Source: Candidatus Geoarchaeota archaeon (GTDB lineage Archaea; Thermoproteota; Thermoprotei; Gearchaeales; WAQG01). Taken from it: a DNA stretch of 23,101 nt. Shown here piece after piece: positions 13,668-21,391 of this stretch (the first letter of the stretch is position 1; every line of letters begins with the position of its first letter). The stretch covers positions 1 to 23,101 of the forward strand of contig WAQG01000108.1 of NCBI GenBank assembly GCA_015520395.1, read 5' to 3'. The notes below the pieces were generated by a model. That model searched no databases, had not been told where the DNA came from, and saw only the letters and a program-made list of their open reading frames with translations. The position numbers and the translations under genes are program-made.

Positions 13668-15029
13668 ATGAGGTTAATAAAGAATTTTGATCAGTTGGCC
13701 TCAACGAGGGAAAGGGAGGCTGTACTCAAGGTCTTGGAGGCGGGCATAGAGAGGGTCGACCCCTTTAAGGCTGTGAAGGCCGCTATACAGCTGAGGGGCA
13801 ATGTACTGATCGTTAAGGATCAGCGTTTCGATCTATCGAAGTACAGAAGGATAATCGTCGTGGGGTTGGGGAAGGCTTCAGGAAGGATGGCTGAAGCAGT
13901 TGAGAGGGTTTTAGGCGACCTCATAGAGGACGGGCTTATTATAATTCCGAAGGGTACAACACAGATGACAAGCCTTAGGAAGGTGAGGGTTGCTGAGGCC
14001 ATACATCCTCTGCCCACAGAGGAGAACCTAAGGGCTGCAGAAGCACTTGTAAAGCTTGTAGAGGGATTAAATGAGAAAACTCTGCTCATTATCCTGATCT
14101 CAGGCGGCGGATCCGCCTTACTGACCTATCCGGCCGAGGGTGTCTCCCTTGAAAGCCTTAAAACTGTGACTAAGGCCTTGATGAATGCTGGTGCCGATAT
14201 ATTTGAACTGAACACCGTGAGAAAGCATCTCTCAGCCGTAAAGGGAGGGCAGCTTGCAAGGCTGGCCCAGCCGGCAACCATTATCTCACTCATAATGTCT
14301 GATGTGGTTGGCGACGACTTAAGTGTGATAGCGTCCGGCCCTACCGCCCCAGATCCGTCAACCTTCCAAGATGCAAAAAACGTCCTGGAGCGACGGGGCT
14401 TGTGGGAGAGCGTACCTCCGGACATCAGGGAGAGAATACTGGCAGGAGTCGTGGGGAGGGTTCGGGAGACGCCAAAGCCGGGCGACCCTCTATTTAAAAG
14501 GGTTCATAATTTTGTCATAGCAAGTGTTCGTGACAGCCTTGAAGCCATGGTAAATACGGCTGGGAGGCTGGGATACCCAGCTGTTATTCTAACCCCATTT
14601 TTGGAAGGTGAGGCAAGGGAGGCTGCGAAATTCATTCTGGCGGTTGGGAGGAGTATAAGGGTTGTTGGCAGGCCATTCAAACCACCCATAATGCTCCTGT
14701 TCGGGGGTGAGACTACAGTAACAGTAAAAGGTGGTGGAAGGGGTGGAAGGAACCAGGAGTTCGTCCTGGCTACGGTTCCCAGATTAAAGATGCTTGAAAG
14801 GGCCGTTGTAGCTTCCATCGGCACGGATGGCATAGACGGGCCTACCGATGCTGCAGGCGCAATTGCAGATGAAGGAACTATGAGTGTAGCCCTGGGGAGA
14901 GGGCTTGACCCAATCGAATACCTAGAGAATAACGATTCCTACAACTTCTTCTATAAAGCGGGAGGCTTAATATTTACAGGCCCGACCGGGACAAATGTGG
15001 GGGATATAGGGGCTATGCTACTCCCCTGA
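13668..15029 (+). CDS. Glycerate 2-kinase (MOFRL family)
   Basis: This 453-aa enzyme of the DUF4147/MOFRL family phosphorylates D-glycerate to 2-phosphoglycerate, as in the non-phosphorylative Entner-Doudoroff and serine/glyoxylate routes of archaea. Visible motifs are GLGKASGRM (66-74), AIHPLPTEEN (111-120), SGGGSALL (145-152) and the C-terminal MOFRL signature LFGGETTVTVKGGGRGGRNQ. ATG 13668 is about 31 bp from the palindromic TATA centre. AGGTGAG abuts the ATG too closely for normal spacing, so leaderless initiation fits better. The 3' end overlaps the surface-protein gene by 12 bp. Sharing a promoter with a SerB-like phosphatase hints at serine/glycerate metabolism. Confidence 0.93.
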   Translation: MRLIKNFDQLASTREREAVLKVLEAGIERVDPFKAVKAAIQLRGNVLIVKDQRFDLSKYRRIIVVGLGKASGRMAEAVERVLGDLIEDGLIIIPKGTTQMTSLRKVRVAEAIHPLPTEENLRAAEALVKLVEGLNEKTLLIILISGGGSALLTYPAEGVSLESLKTVTKALMNAGADIFELNTVRKHLSAVKGGQLARLAQPATIISLIMSDVVGDDLSVIASGPTAPDPSTFQDAKNVLERRGLWESVPPDIRERILAGVVGRVRETPKPGDPLFKRVHNFVIASVRDSLEAMVNTAGRLGYPAVILTPFLEGEAREAAKFILAVGRSIRVVGRPFKPPIMLLFGGETTVTVKGGGRGGRNQEFVLATVPRLKMLERAVVASIGTDGIDGPTDAAGAIADEGTMSVALGRGLDPIEYLENNDSYNFFYKAGGLIFTGPTGTNVGDIGAMLLP

Positions 15030-17549
15030 GGAGGGCTTCTTTCTCCTGCTAATGTAGATGTAGGTTGCCGCGAATATAACCGCTGCAAGGACGGCACCCA
15101 AGGCGAACCATGTCAACATGTCGCTAGGCCTCTCGGTCTGCAGCGGCCTAACCCTCCACTTGAACTGTATTATTGCAGTGTTGTCGTTTGGATTTTTGTC
15201 CAGGCCGCTTGTTAAAACTGCTTTAACGTTATAGGTTCCAGGCTGTTTCGAGGACCATACATAGGTCAGAACCCTCTTTTCCCCGGCGGCAGGCATTATG
15301 AACCAGCCTCGAACCTCCTTGCCATTTATGTAGAGGGTTATATTGGCTCCCTGTGGGAAGTAGTCTCCTTCAGCCACGACCGTTATTTTGACCTTTACAG
15401 TCTCACCTACCTCAGCGTCCGAAACCTTCTCTTCTCCCTTAAAGATCTCTAAAGCCTCTATCCTGTAGTTTGGGGTCATGTATATATGTGTAGAGAGCAC
15501 AGGGCTGACTGCCACATTCCCCGCCCCATCACGTATGTACACTCTCGCCACAAGATCTCCTGGAGGTACAGGGCTTATCGACGTCATATAAACGTCACCT
15601 CCCTGCGGGCTCAGCTCAATAGTTCTAGACTGATTACCGATCGTGTATCTAGCCTCGACCTTCTCAATACCGGTCTCAGAATCGCTCGCCTTGCAGTAAA
15701 TTCTCACCTCACCACCTTCCATGACAATTTTTGGCCAGAGGTAGACATCCGCTATTCTCGGGGGCGTCCAGTCAACGTTAAGCGCTATTAAAGAGCTCGT
15801 GACGGCCAGATTTGCATGGTCCACTACCCTTGCCTGCCAATAGACAGCTTGGCCCGAATACTCCCTGTTGAGAGTGTAGTTTCCACTCCAAGTATCGTTA
15901 CTCACCTGGCTTAGCTCCACCCACTCTCCCTGAACAGTCCCGTAGATGACTCTGGCTTCAATCTTCGCTACACCGCTTCCGACATCCCTTGCTTTAACAT
16001 AAAAGGTGATATTTACGCCAACTATATCATCAGACTTTGGACTTAAATCCACTATTATCGGTGGAGTCTTGTCGATAAACATCTTTACGGGTCCTATCTC
16101 GGAATATAGGCCAACGTTGTTCCATACCTTAGCGCTCCATGTATGCATGCCCTCGCCTAGATAAACGGTGAGATTAAACGTGTTGTTATAGTCAAAATTC
16201 GCCTTATATTCAACATCATCTATTATGAAGATGGCACTACTCAGGCCGCTCTCGGGATCCTCAGCAACAACCTTAAAGACAGGGGTTGTTGAAACACCCT
16301 CATTCATGCCTGGGGAGAAGCTGATGATAACAGGCGGCGTTGAGTCGGCAACCTTTATATCTATCCCAATTATCGTTGAGCTACTACCCGTTAAAATAGC
16401 TACGCCAATATTGGAGTTAAGTGCAATACCTCCTAGAGGAACCCCGTTAAATTGTCCGTACGAGACGACCGTGGCCCCTGTTCTTGGATTCAGCATGAAA
16501 ACCCCTCCTTCCGGACTTATCAAGAGAACCTCATCAATTCCATCTCCTGTGCAGTCCCTTAGCACTGACGCCCTGGGAAGACCGTTTCCTATAGCCCTCT
16601 TCCACATAAACGGCTTGTTAGGGCTTCTATAGAGAAAGACATTGTCGGTGGATATACCCACGAATGTTACTAGAAGGTCGTTAATGCCGTCTCCATCTAT
16701 ATCTCCGACGTCGATCACGGAGCCCGGCACGCTCCCTCTAACTCTAGTCCACATCCTCCAATTAGAGGTATCGTAGATGTAGATGTAGCCTCCTATGGAG
16801 GCGTCGATCAAGGCTATGTAACTGTCTCCAGGCCCTAAGCTCATAATGAATCTCGTCTCTGCGTAGGTTGAGCTACTTCTCCAGACCTCAGCCAGCGAGT
16901 ATGGGTCTATAACCCTTATACTTTTGCTCTCCCTAACAGCGACGTCCTTCCAACCATTGCCATTAACATCTCTTATAACTGTGACACCAAGCGAGTTTTT
17001 CGGCTCGGTTTTAAGGATGGAGCCATCAGCTCCGCTCACTACCTTGAGGGCTGACCCTTGTGCAACCATAACATCCTTTACACCATCGCCATTGATGTCC
17101 CTGGGATAAACTGTGAATGAGTCCTCAGCCCCATGAACACCTATACTCCACAAAACCCTTCTATTAGCCAGGTCAACACACCTCAATATGCTATCGCTAC
17201 TCAAGGCTAAGACCTCCACCTTACCATCACCATTCACATCATCCATCAGAGCCATAGTGATTATTGGGGTTCCCGCAATGCTGATGTCTGCGAGCGTGCT
17301 GCCAGACAAGCCTCCAAAAACCCTTATATGCCCATCTTTAAACCCTATGGCAACGTCGGGAGAACCGTCGTTGTCGAGATCAGGAGCCACGACTATTGGT
17401 GGAAGATATGTCTGGTTAAAAATCGCCTTAGAAGTCACACTCCAAATAACGCGTTGAGAATCTCTTGCAGCGACATGGCTTGTCATAAAGGGGATGAGCA
17501 TTATAGGAAGCAGCAAGACAAGCACAAGCGCGGTAAGGCTATGCCTCAT
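15018..17549 (-). CDS. Secreted, membrane-anchored FG-GAP / Ig-like surface protein
   Basis: This large extracytoplasmic protein is of unknown function. Residue numbers count from GTG 17552. Domain order: signal peptide (to about 29, ending near VAA); six calcium-binding FG-GAP/VCBS-type repeats with the pattern DxNGDG (DLDNDG 58, DVNGDG 105, DINGDG 152, DVNGNG 195, DIDGDG 284, DCTGDG 333), expected to form a beta-propeller; three Ig-like modules each opened by TPP (about 405, 494 and 597); a CARDB-like module (about 695-800); one transmembrane helix (about 812-835); and a short RRKK tail. Eight N-X-S/T sequons suit AglB glycosylation. ATG 17549 is favoured over GTG 17552 because GGTGAT lies six bases upstream. 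It follows the flavoprotein gene by 26 bp and could be adhesive or part of the cell envelope. Confidence 0.9.
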   Translation of the reverse strand: MRHSLTALVLVLLLPIMLIPFMTSHVAARDSQRVIWSVTSKAIFNQTYLPPIVVAPDLDNDGSPDVAIGFKDGHIRVFGGLSGSTLADISIAGTPIITMALMDDVNGDGKVEVLALSSDSILRCVDLANRRVLWSIGVHGAEDSFTVYPRDINGDGVKDVMVAQGSALKVVSGADGSILKTEPKNSLGVTVIRDVNGNGWKDVAVRESKSIRVIDPYSLAEVWRSSSTYAETRFIMSLGPGDSYIALIDASIGGYIYIYDTSNWRMWTRVRGSVPGSVIDVGDIDGDGINDLLVTFVGISTDNVFLYRSPNKPFMWKRAIGNGLPRASVLRDCTGDGIDEVLLISPEGGVFMLNPRTGATVVSYGQFNGVPLGGIALNSNIGVAILTGSSSTIIGIDIKVADSTPPVIISFSPGMNEGVSTTPVFKVVAEDPESGLSSAIFIIDDVEYKANFDYNNTFNLTVYLGEGMHTWSAKVWNNVGLYSEIGPVKMFIDKTPPIIVDLSPKSDDIVGVNITFYVKARDVGSGVAKIEARVIYGTVQGEWVELSQVSNDTWSGNYTLNREYSGQAVYWQARVVDHANLAVTSSLIALNVDWTPPRIADVYLWPKIVMEGGEVRIYCKASDSETGIEKVEARYTIGNQSRTIELSPQGGDVYMTSISPVPPGDLVARVYIRDGAGNVAVSPVLSTHIYMTPNYRIEALEIFKGEEKVSDAEVGETVKVKITVVAEGDYFPQGANITLYINGKEVRGWFIMPAAGEKRVLTYVWSSKQPGTYNVKAVLTSGLDKNPNDNTAIIQFKWRVRPLQTERPSDMLTWFALGAVLAAVIFAATYIYISRRKKPSSGE

Positions 17550-17575
17550 CACACCATCACCACTAACATTAGCCT

Positions 17576-18928
17576 TTATCTATGTCGGGTTTTTAAGCTT
17601 AATTGTTCAAACCTCTTGTAAGCTTCCTCGGATATCTCCTCAATTCTAGCCTTCTCACCTACCCCAAATAGAATGCTAAGCATTTCAAGCCATCTCTCGG
17701 GGGTTGTTATGAGCTTGTATCCGCCAAGCCTCCATCCAATTCTAAACTTTTCGATGAAGGACAACCTCATGATCACGGGCGCCATAGACATGTGTATTGA
17801 GAGGCCCCAGTTAATGATGCTCTTTAGCCTCGGATCCGAGTTAAAGAATCGGATCAAAAACCTCCACTTAGCATCTATGTCACCAGTCCAGAGGAGGTCG
17901 CGTATCAGATACTCCATGCGAAAATATCCGTATTCCCTCATCCACTCATACTGGTAGAGCCTCGTCCACCTACTTGTAAAGTTGCCCACCTCAAAAAGAC
18001 GTGGAACGATCTTCACCGCTATCTCCGCCGAGCTTATAGCATAGTAAATCCCCTCCCATGTTATGGGATCTGCAAAGCCAGCAGCATCGCCCACCAACAC
18101 CCAATTGTCACCATAGGTCCTCTCAGCAGTGCTGTTGGGGTTTAGGTGAGCCAGAACCTCTCTGCCCCCAGGAAGCCTCCGAACCTTGAGCCTTTTTACC
18201 TGCCGTGAAACTACGGGGTGACTACGTATAAGCTCATGAAGCTTGGCGACCAGGCTTCCCCTAGAAGCCCTCTCGGTTATGCCAACAGAGACGTATCTTC
18301 TCTTTGGGAAGAGAAAGCTGTAGCTTGAGCCACTAAACCTGGAGTCTACATAGAAGTTCAGCGAGTTGCCAATGTCGCTTGTTATAGCGTCCTCATCACC
18401 CTCCATCTCAAGCTGGACGGAGAGCAGGTAGTCTGGAGGCCTTACTCCCAGCCTTCTGAGGAGGGAGGGGCTTGCTCCAAAGGCTCCTATCATAAGGCTG
18501 CCTTCAAACCTTCTAGAGAGACCGTCAACGGAGGCCCTCACCGTCATAGACCTTCCACTGGATCTGAAGTCAAAGGCGTAGGCATTGTAGATCACTTCAA
18601 CGCCCGAATCCTCAGCCCTATCCCTAAGCCACTGATCAAACTTCGCCCTGTCCACGGTGTAGCCAAGCACCCTCCCGGTATGCCCCCGTAAGACGCCGCC
18701 ATCCGGCCCATATATGTTAACCTCATGCACCTCACGCTCCAAAAGCTCATTTGGAACCTCGAAGTTCAGCAGGCTTAAGGTTCTGAGGGGTGTGCCCCCC
18801 GAGCAGACCTTATATCGATGCTTTCCGCCCTTCTCAAGTAGGAGAACCCTAAATCCTCGCTCGGCAAGCTTTATGGAGGCCCACGATCCCGCAGGCCCCC
18901 CTCCAACAACCAAAACATCGTATTTCAA
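17576..18928 (-). CDS. Geranylgeranyl reductase-family flavoprotein
   Basis: This 450-aa FAD-dependent oxidoreductase belongs to the family that saturates the isoprenoid chains of archaeal membrane lipids or quinone side chains. The N-terminal dinucleotide fold begins KYDVLVVGGGPAG (2-14), a conserved Cys lies in KVCSGGTP (Cys42), and the second FAD motif is VGDAAGFADPITWEGI. The family fits digeranylgeranylglycerophospholipid reductase, but paralogues act on other prenyl chains. TTG 18928 is preferred over an upstream TTG at 18982: it opens the FAD fold directly, follows GAGGG, and the upstream TATA-like elements would start transcription downstream of 18982. The surface-protein gene follows, probably on the same transcript. 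Confidence 0.87.
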   Translation of the reverse strand: MKYDVLVVGGGPAGSWASIKLAERGFRVLLLEKGGKHRYKVCSGGTPLRTLSLLNFEVPNELLEREVHEVNIYGPDGGVLRGHTGRVLGYTVDRAKFDQWLRDRAEDSGVEVIYNAYAFDFRSSGRSMTVRASVDGLSRRFEGSLMIGAFGASPSLLRRLGVRPPDYLLSVQLEMEGDEDAITSDIGNSLNFYVDSRFSGSSYSFLFPKRRYVSVGITERASRGSLVAKLHELIRSHPVVSRQVKRLKVRRLPGGREVLAHLNPNSTAERTYGDNWVLVGDAAGFADPITWEGIYYAISSAEIAVKIVPRLFEVGNFTSRWTRLYQYEWMREYGYFRMEYLIRDLLWTGDIDAKWRFLIRFFNSDPRLKSIINWGLSIHMSMAPVIMRLSFIEKFRIGWRLGGYKLITTPERWLEMLSILFGVGEKARIEEISEEAYKRFEQLSLKTRHR

Positions 18929-18980
18929 GGCCCTTCTACCCTCAGGAATAGAGATCGATATGTTAAAAAAGGATTGCCTC

Positions 18981-18989
18981 AAAAAATAG
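18981..18989. promoter_or_regulatory. AT-rich element between flavoprotein and antiporter genes
   Basis: AAAAAATAG (CTATTTTTT on the other strand) is centred about 29 bp before ATG 19015. On the other side it predicts a start near 18958, upstream of TTG 18928. One element could therefore drive both divergent genes. A second T-run on the minus strand near 18967-18973 is an alternative for the flavoprotein gene. Confidence 0.45.
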
Positions 18990-19014
18990 TTGAGGACTAG
19001 GGGGAATAGGCTTA

Positions 19015-20304
19015 ATGGATCTAGTAACTAGCTTCATAATAGCGTCGGGAATAATACTCCTAGGCTTCATAGCGAACGCCATCTTTAGGAGGACGTACAT
19101 TCCCGACACCCTCTCCCTCATATTCCTCGGGGTTCTCCTGGGCCCCGGGACGTCCTACCTGGCTGGGGTCTCGATATTCCCAAGGGAGCAGCTTCTCGGA
19201 TCCATAGATTACATAGCCCAGCTAACGCTCGCCCTGGTCATGTTCGATGCGGGAATGTCCCTAGACATATACAAGATCATGAAGGAGAGCCCAAGAGGTG
19301 TTTCCTTCAGTATCATAAACTTCGTGGTCTCAACCATCGTCATCACAATGATGGCAAAGTACTTCCTGCAGCTGAGGTGGAGCTACTGCTTCTTCCTGGG
19401 AGCCGTGCTGGCTACTGCGGGCTCAGCCGTGGTTGTCCCGCTGGTGATGAAGCTGCACTTCAGCGAAGATGTAAAACACATACTTGTCATAGAAGCCGCA
19501 CTCTCAGACGTCTACACACTGATCTTCGCAACTACCCTACTCTCATATATGAGTGGGCAGACGGCAAACTTTCAGACAGCAATAAAGCAGCTGGTCTCAA
19601 GCGTCTCAGTCGGCCTTCTGGTAGGAGCCCTGATAGGCCTCTTCTGGATATACACCATAGAGCAGCTTTCCAGGGAGGAACATAGCTACGTGGCAACTCT
19701 AGGCGCCCTCCTTGTCGCCTATACCGTGACCACATGGCTTGATGGCAGCGGCGCCATGGCAGCCCTTGCGTTCGGATTGATAATAGGCAACCACAGGTTC
19801 ATAACCCTAATTTTAGGGCTTGAGACAGGGCCCCTCGCCATGACCGAGCTGGCCGTAACCACAAGGAGCATCCACGGCGAGATAACGTTCATAATGAGGT
19901 CGTTCTTCTTCGTTGTCATGGGGCTACTGTACACCTGGCCGATAAACAACATAACAAGCCTCTTCTTAGGCCTACTGGCATCAGTTCTCCTCTTCTCAGC
20001 AAGAGCACTTTCCATACTGACCGTTGCTGGCCGATCGCCGCTGGTCGAGATTTGGACCGCCGCCTCAATATATGGGAGGGGGCTAGTTCCCGCCCTGTTC
20101 GCCCAGTTCCTAATAACCCTTAATATGCCGTTTGGGGAGACGCTTTACGACATAATCCTGAACTCGATCATCATCACCAACGTGTTCATGACCCTTGGCG
20201 TGTATCTCTTCGGGCGAAAAATGGGTGTAAAGGCTCCCAGACTTCCCAAGGGAATAACGGTTGAGGTTCCCGGGCTCGGCGAGGCTGAGGCTACTGAGAG
20301 GTAA
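19015..20304 (+). CDS. Cation:proton antiporter (CPA superfamily)
   Basis: This 429-aa integral membrane protein has about 12-13 hydrophobic helices and the monovalent cation:proton antiporter layout. It likely exchanges Na+ or K+ for protons. Features are FDAGMSLDI (77-84), the transport-site region EAALSDV (160-166, with Asp165 as the probable ion-binding residue) and MRSFFFVVMGLLY with its conserved Arg. The unwound-helix motif, often TDPVAV in CPA1 proteins, reads ATAGSAVV (133-140), closer to CPA2-type variants, so ion choice cannot be told. ATG 19015 is about 29 bp from an AT-rich element and is probably leaderless. It overlaps the macro-domain gene by 14 bp at the 3' end. Confidence 0.9.
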   Translation: MDLVTSFIIASGIILLGFIANAIFRRTYIPDTLSLIFLGVLLGPGTSYLAGVSIFPREQLLGSIDYIAQLTLALVMFDAGMSLDIYKIMKESPRGVSFSIINFVVSTIVITMMAKYFLQLRWSYCFFLGAVLATAGSAVVVPLVMKLHFSEDVKHILVIEAALSDVYTLIFATTLLSYMSGQTANFQTAIKQLVSSVSVGLLVGALIGLFWIYTIEQLSREEHSYVATLGALLVAYTVTTWLDGSGAMAALAFGLIIGNHRFITLILGLETGPLAMTELAVTTRSIHGEITFIMRSFFFVVMGLLYTWPINNITSLFLGLLASVLLFSARALSILTVAGRSPLVEIWTAASIYGRGLVPALFAQFLITLNMPFGETLYDIILNSIIITNVFMTLGVYLFGRKMGVKAPRLPKGITVEVPGLGEAEATER

Positions 20305-20824
20305 AGTCGCTCAAAGCCTTTTTGAACTCCCTAAAGTTCTCGTCACCATAAGCGACAAGCACGATTTCCTCGTAGAGCCAGCCACGGTCTATGGCCTCCT
20401 TTATTGACTCAAGCATTGCCTTAACAGCATCGTAAACTCTTAGGCCTCCAACCCCCGTTCCCATCCCGGGGAAGGCCAGCCTCCTTATCCCCCTGTTCAC
20501 GGCAGCCTCAAGGGCCCCAGTTACAGCAGCCCTCACCTTCTCAAGAGTTGTCCTCATTGCCGGTCGCTCCATGGTTGGAGCATGAATAACCCATTTTGCC
20601 TTAAGCCTACCCCCACTCGTGACCACAGCCTTACCGACTGGAACAGGCGCATACCCCATCGCTTCACGCTCGATCTCCTCCCCACCCTTCCGCTTTATCA
20701 CCCCCGCAACACCGCCGCCCATTATCATCCTGGAGTTCGCCGGATTAACTATAGCCTCGACATCAAGCTCCGTGATGTCCCCCTTAACCACCCTAATCTT
20801 AACACCCTTATACAGCCACTCCAT
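20291..20824 (-). CDS. Macro-domain protein (ADP-ribose binding or hydrolase)
   Basis: This stand-alone macro domain of about 177 aa binds ADP-ribose or its derivatives; many such archaeal proteins remove ADP-ribose from proteins or deacylate O-acetyl-ADP-ribose. The family signatures are VKGDITELDVEAIVNPAN, the glycine-rich MGGGVAG loop, WVIHAPT and FPGMGTGVGG. The usual Asn of the NPAN motif is present, which fits hydrolase competence. ATG 20824 is preferred because GGTG lies seven bases upstream; in-frame GTG codons at 20827 and 20833 are alternatives. It lies 33 bp after ribL and may share its transcript. Confidence 0.93.
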   Translation of the reverse strand: MEWLYKGVKIRVVKGDITELDVEAIVNPANSRMIMGGGVAGVIKRKGGEEIEREAMGYAPVPVGKAVVTSGGRLKAKWVIHAPTMERPAMRTTLEKVRAAVTGALEAAVNRGIRRLAFPGMGTGVGGLRVYDAVKAMLESIKEAIDRGWLYEEIVLVAYGDENFREFKKALSDFTSQ

Positions 20825-20857
20825 CACAAACACCGAGAATCAATATTTTCTGAAACC

Positions 20858-21304
20858 CTATATCTTGATTTCCCCCTCAAGGTAGAGCTTAATGACCCTC
20901 TTTATGATGGCGGTGCTGCTGCAAAGCTGGCAGTTTAACGCTGAGGGTAGCCGAACGACCTTAGCATCAATGCCACGTTTAGCCAGCTCCGCCCTAATTT
21001 TGTCCTCATCAAACGACTGGTCGGGGCCTAGCAATATGACGTCGGGCTGAACCTCCTCAACGACCTTCAGGATGTCGCCCCCCCTATTCCCCAGTCGCGC
21101 CTCAGAGACGTACCTAATGGACCTGACAACCTCAAGCCTCTGATCCTCGCCGACTATCGGCTCCCTCCCCTTAAACCTCTTCACATTTTCGTCCCTGGCG
21201 ACAATCACGATGACATCCCCAAGCTTGCTAGCCTCCCTGAAAAGGTGTATGTGGCCTGGATGTATTATGTCGAACGTCCCGGCGACGAGCACCCTGCGCC
21301 TCAT
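20858..21304 (-). CDS. ribL: Archaeal FAD synthase RibL
   Basis: This 148-aa nucleotidyltransferase makes FAD from FMN and CTP or ATP. The cytidylyltransferase-fold motifs are GTFDIIHPGHIHLF (9-22, HxGH at 15-18), VARDENVKR and LLGPDQSFDE. Two cysteines in NCQLCSST (Cys125, Cys128) match the C-terminal cysteines that distinguish RibL and make the Methanocaldococcus enzyme air-sensitive. Length is typical. ATG 21304 has a GGGGGT site upstream and a GATATATC box about 32 bp away. Glycerol-3-phosphate cytidylyltransferase is the main alternative, but the C-terminal cysteines favour RibL. Confidence 0.88.
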   Translation of the reverse strand: MRRRVLVAGTFDIIHPGHIHLFREASKLGDVIVIVARDENVKRFKGREPIVGEDQRLEVVRSIRYVSEARLGNRGGDILKVVEEVQPDVILLGPDQSFDEDKIRAELAKRGIDAKVVRLPSALNCQLCSSTAIIKRVIKLYLEGEIKI

Positions 21305-21332
21305 CTTTCATGACCCCCTCTCCATAGCCCCG

Positions 21333-21340
21333 GATATATC
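21333..21340 (-). promoter_or_regulatory. Probable TATA box of ribL
   Basis: GATATATC is an 8-bp palindrome centred about 32 bp before ATG 21304, predicting a start near 21310. The palindrome CCATATGG follows at 21346-21353, between the two divergent TATA boxes. Confidence 0.5.
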
Positions 21341-21357
21341 TTGTGCCATATGGTAAG

Positions 21358-21364
21358 TTTTAAT
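21358..21364 (+). promoter_or_regulatory. Probable TATA box of the methylthiotransferase gene
   Basis: TTTTAAT is centred about 31 bp before ATG 21392 and predicts a start near 21387. That lies downstream of the possible in-frame codon at 21341, which supports the shorter protein. Confidence 0.5.
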
Positions 21365-21391
21365 CTACATTCATATTTTCATCTCTTAGAC

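Noticed and set aside
18929..18982. N-terminal extension of the flavoprotein from TTG 18982
   Set aside because: The 18 extra residues precede the FAD fold, no ribosome-binding site is present, and TATA elements place the transcript start downstream.
20858..21304. Glycerol-3-phosphate cytidylyltransferase instead of FAD synthase
   Set aside because: The shared fold makes it possible, but the C-terminal cysteine pair and overall archaeal pattern match RibL better.
21341..21391. Upstream ATG start of the methylthiotransferase gene
   Set aside because: It adds 17 residues not expected in the family and lies upstream of the TATA box that fits ATG 21392.
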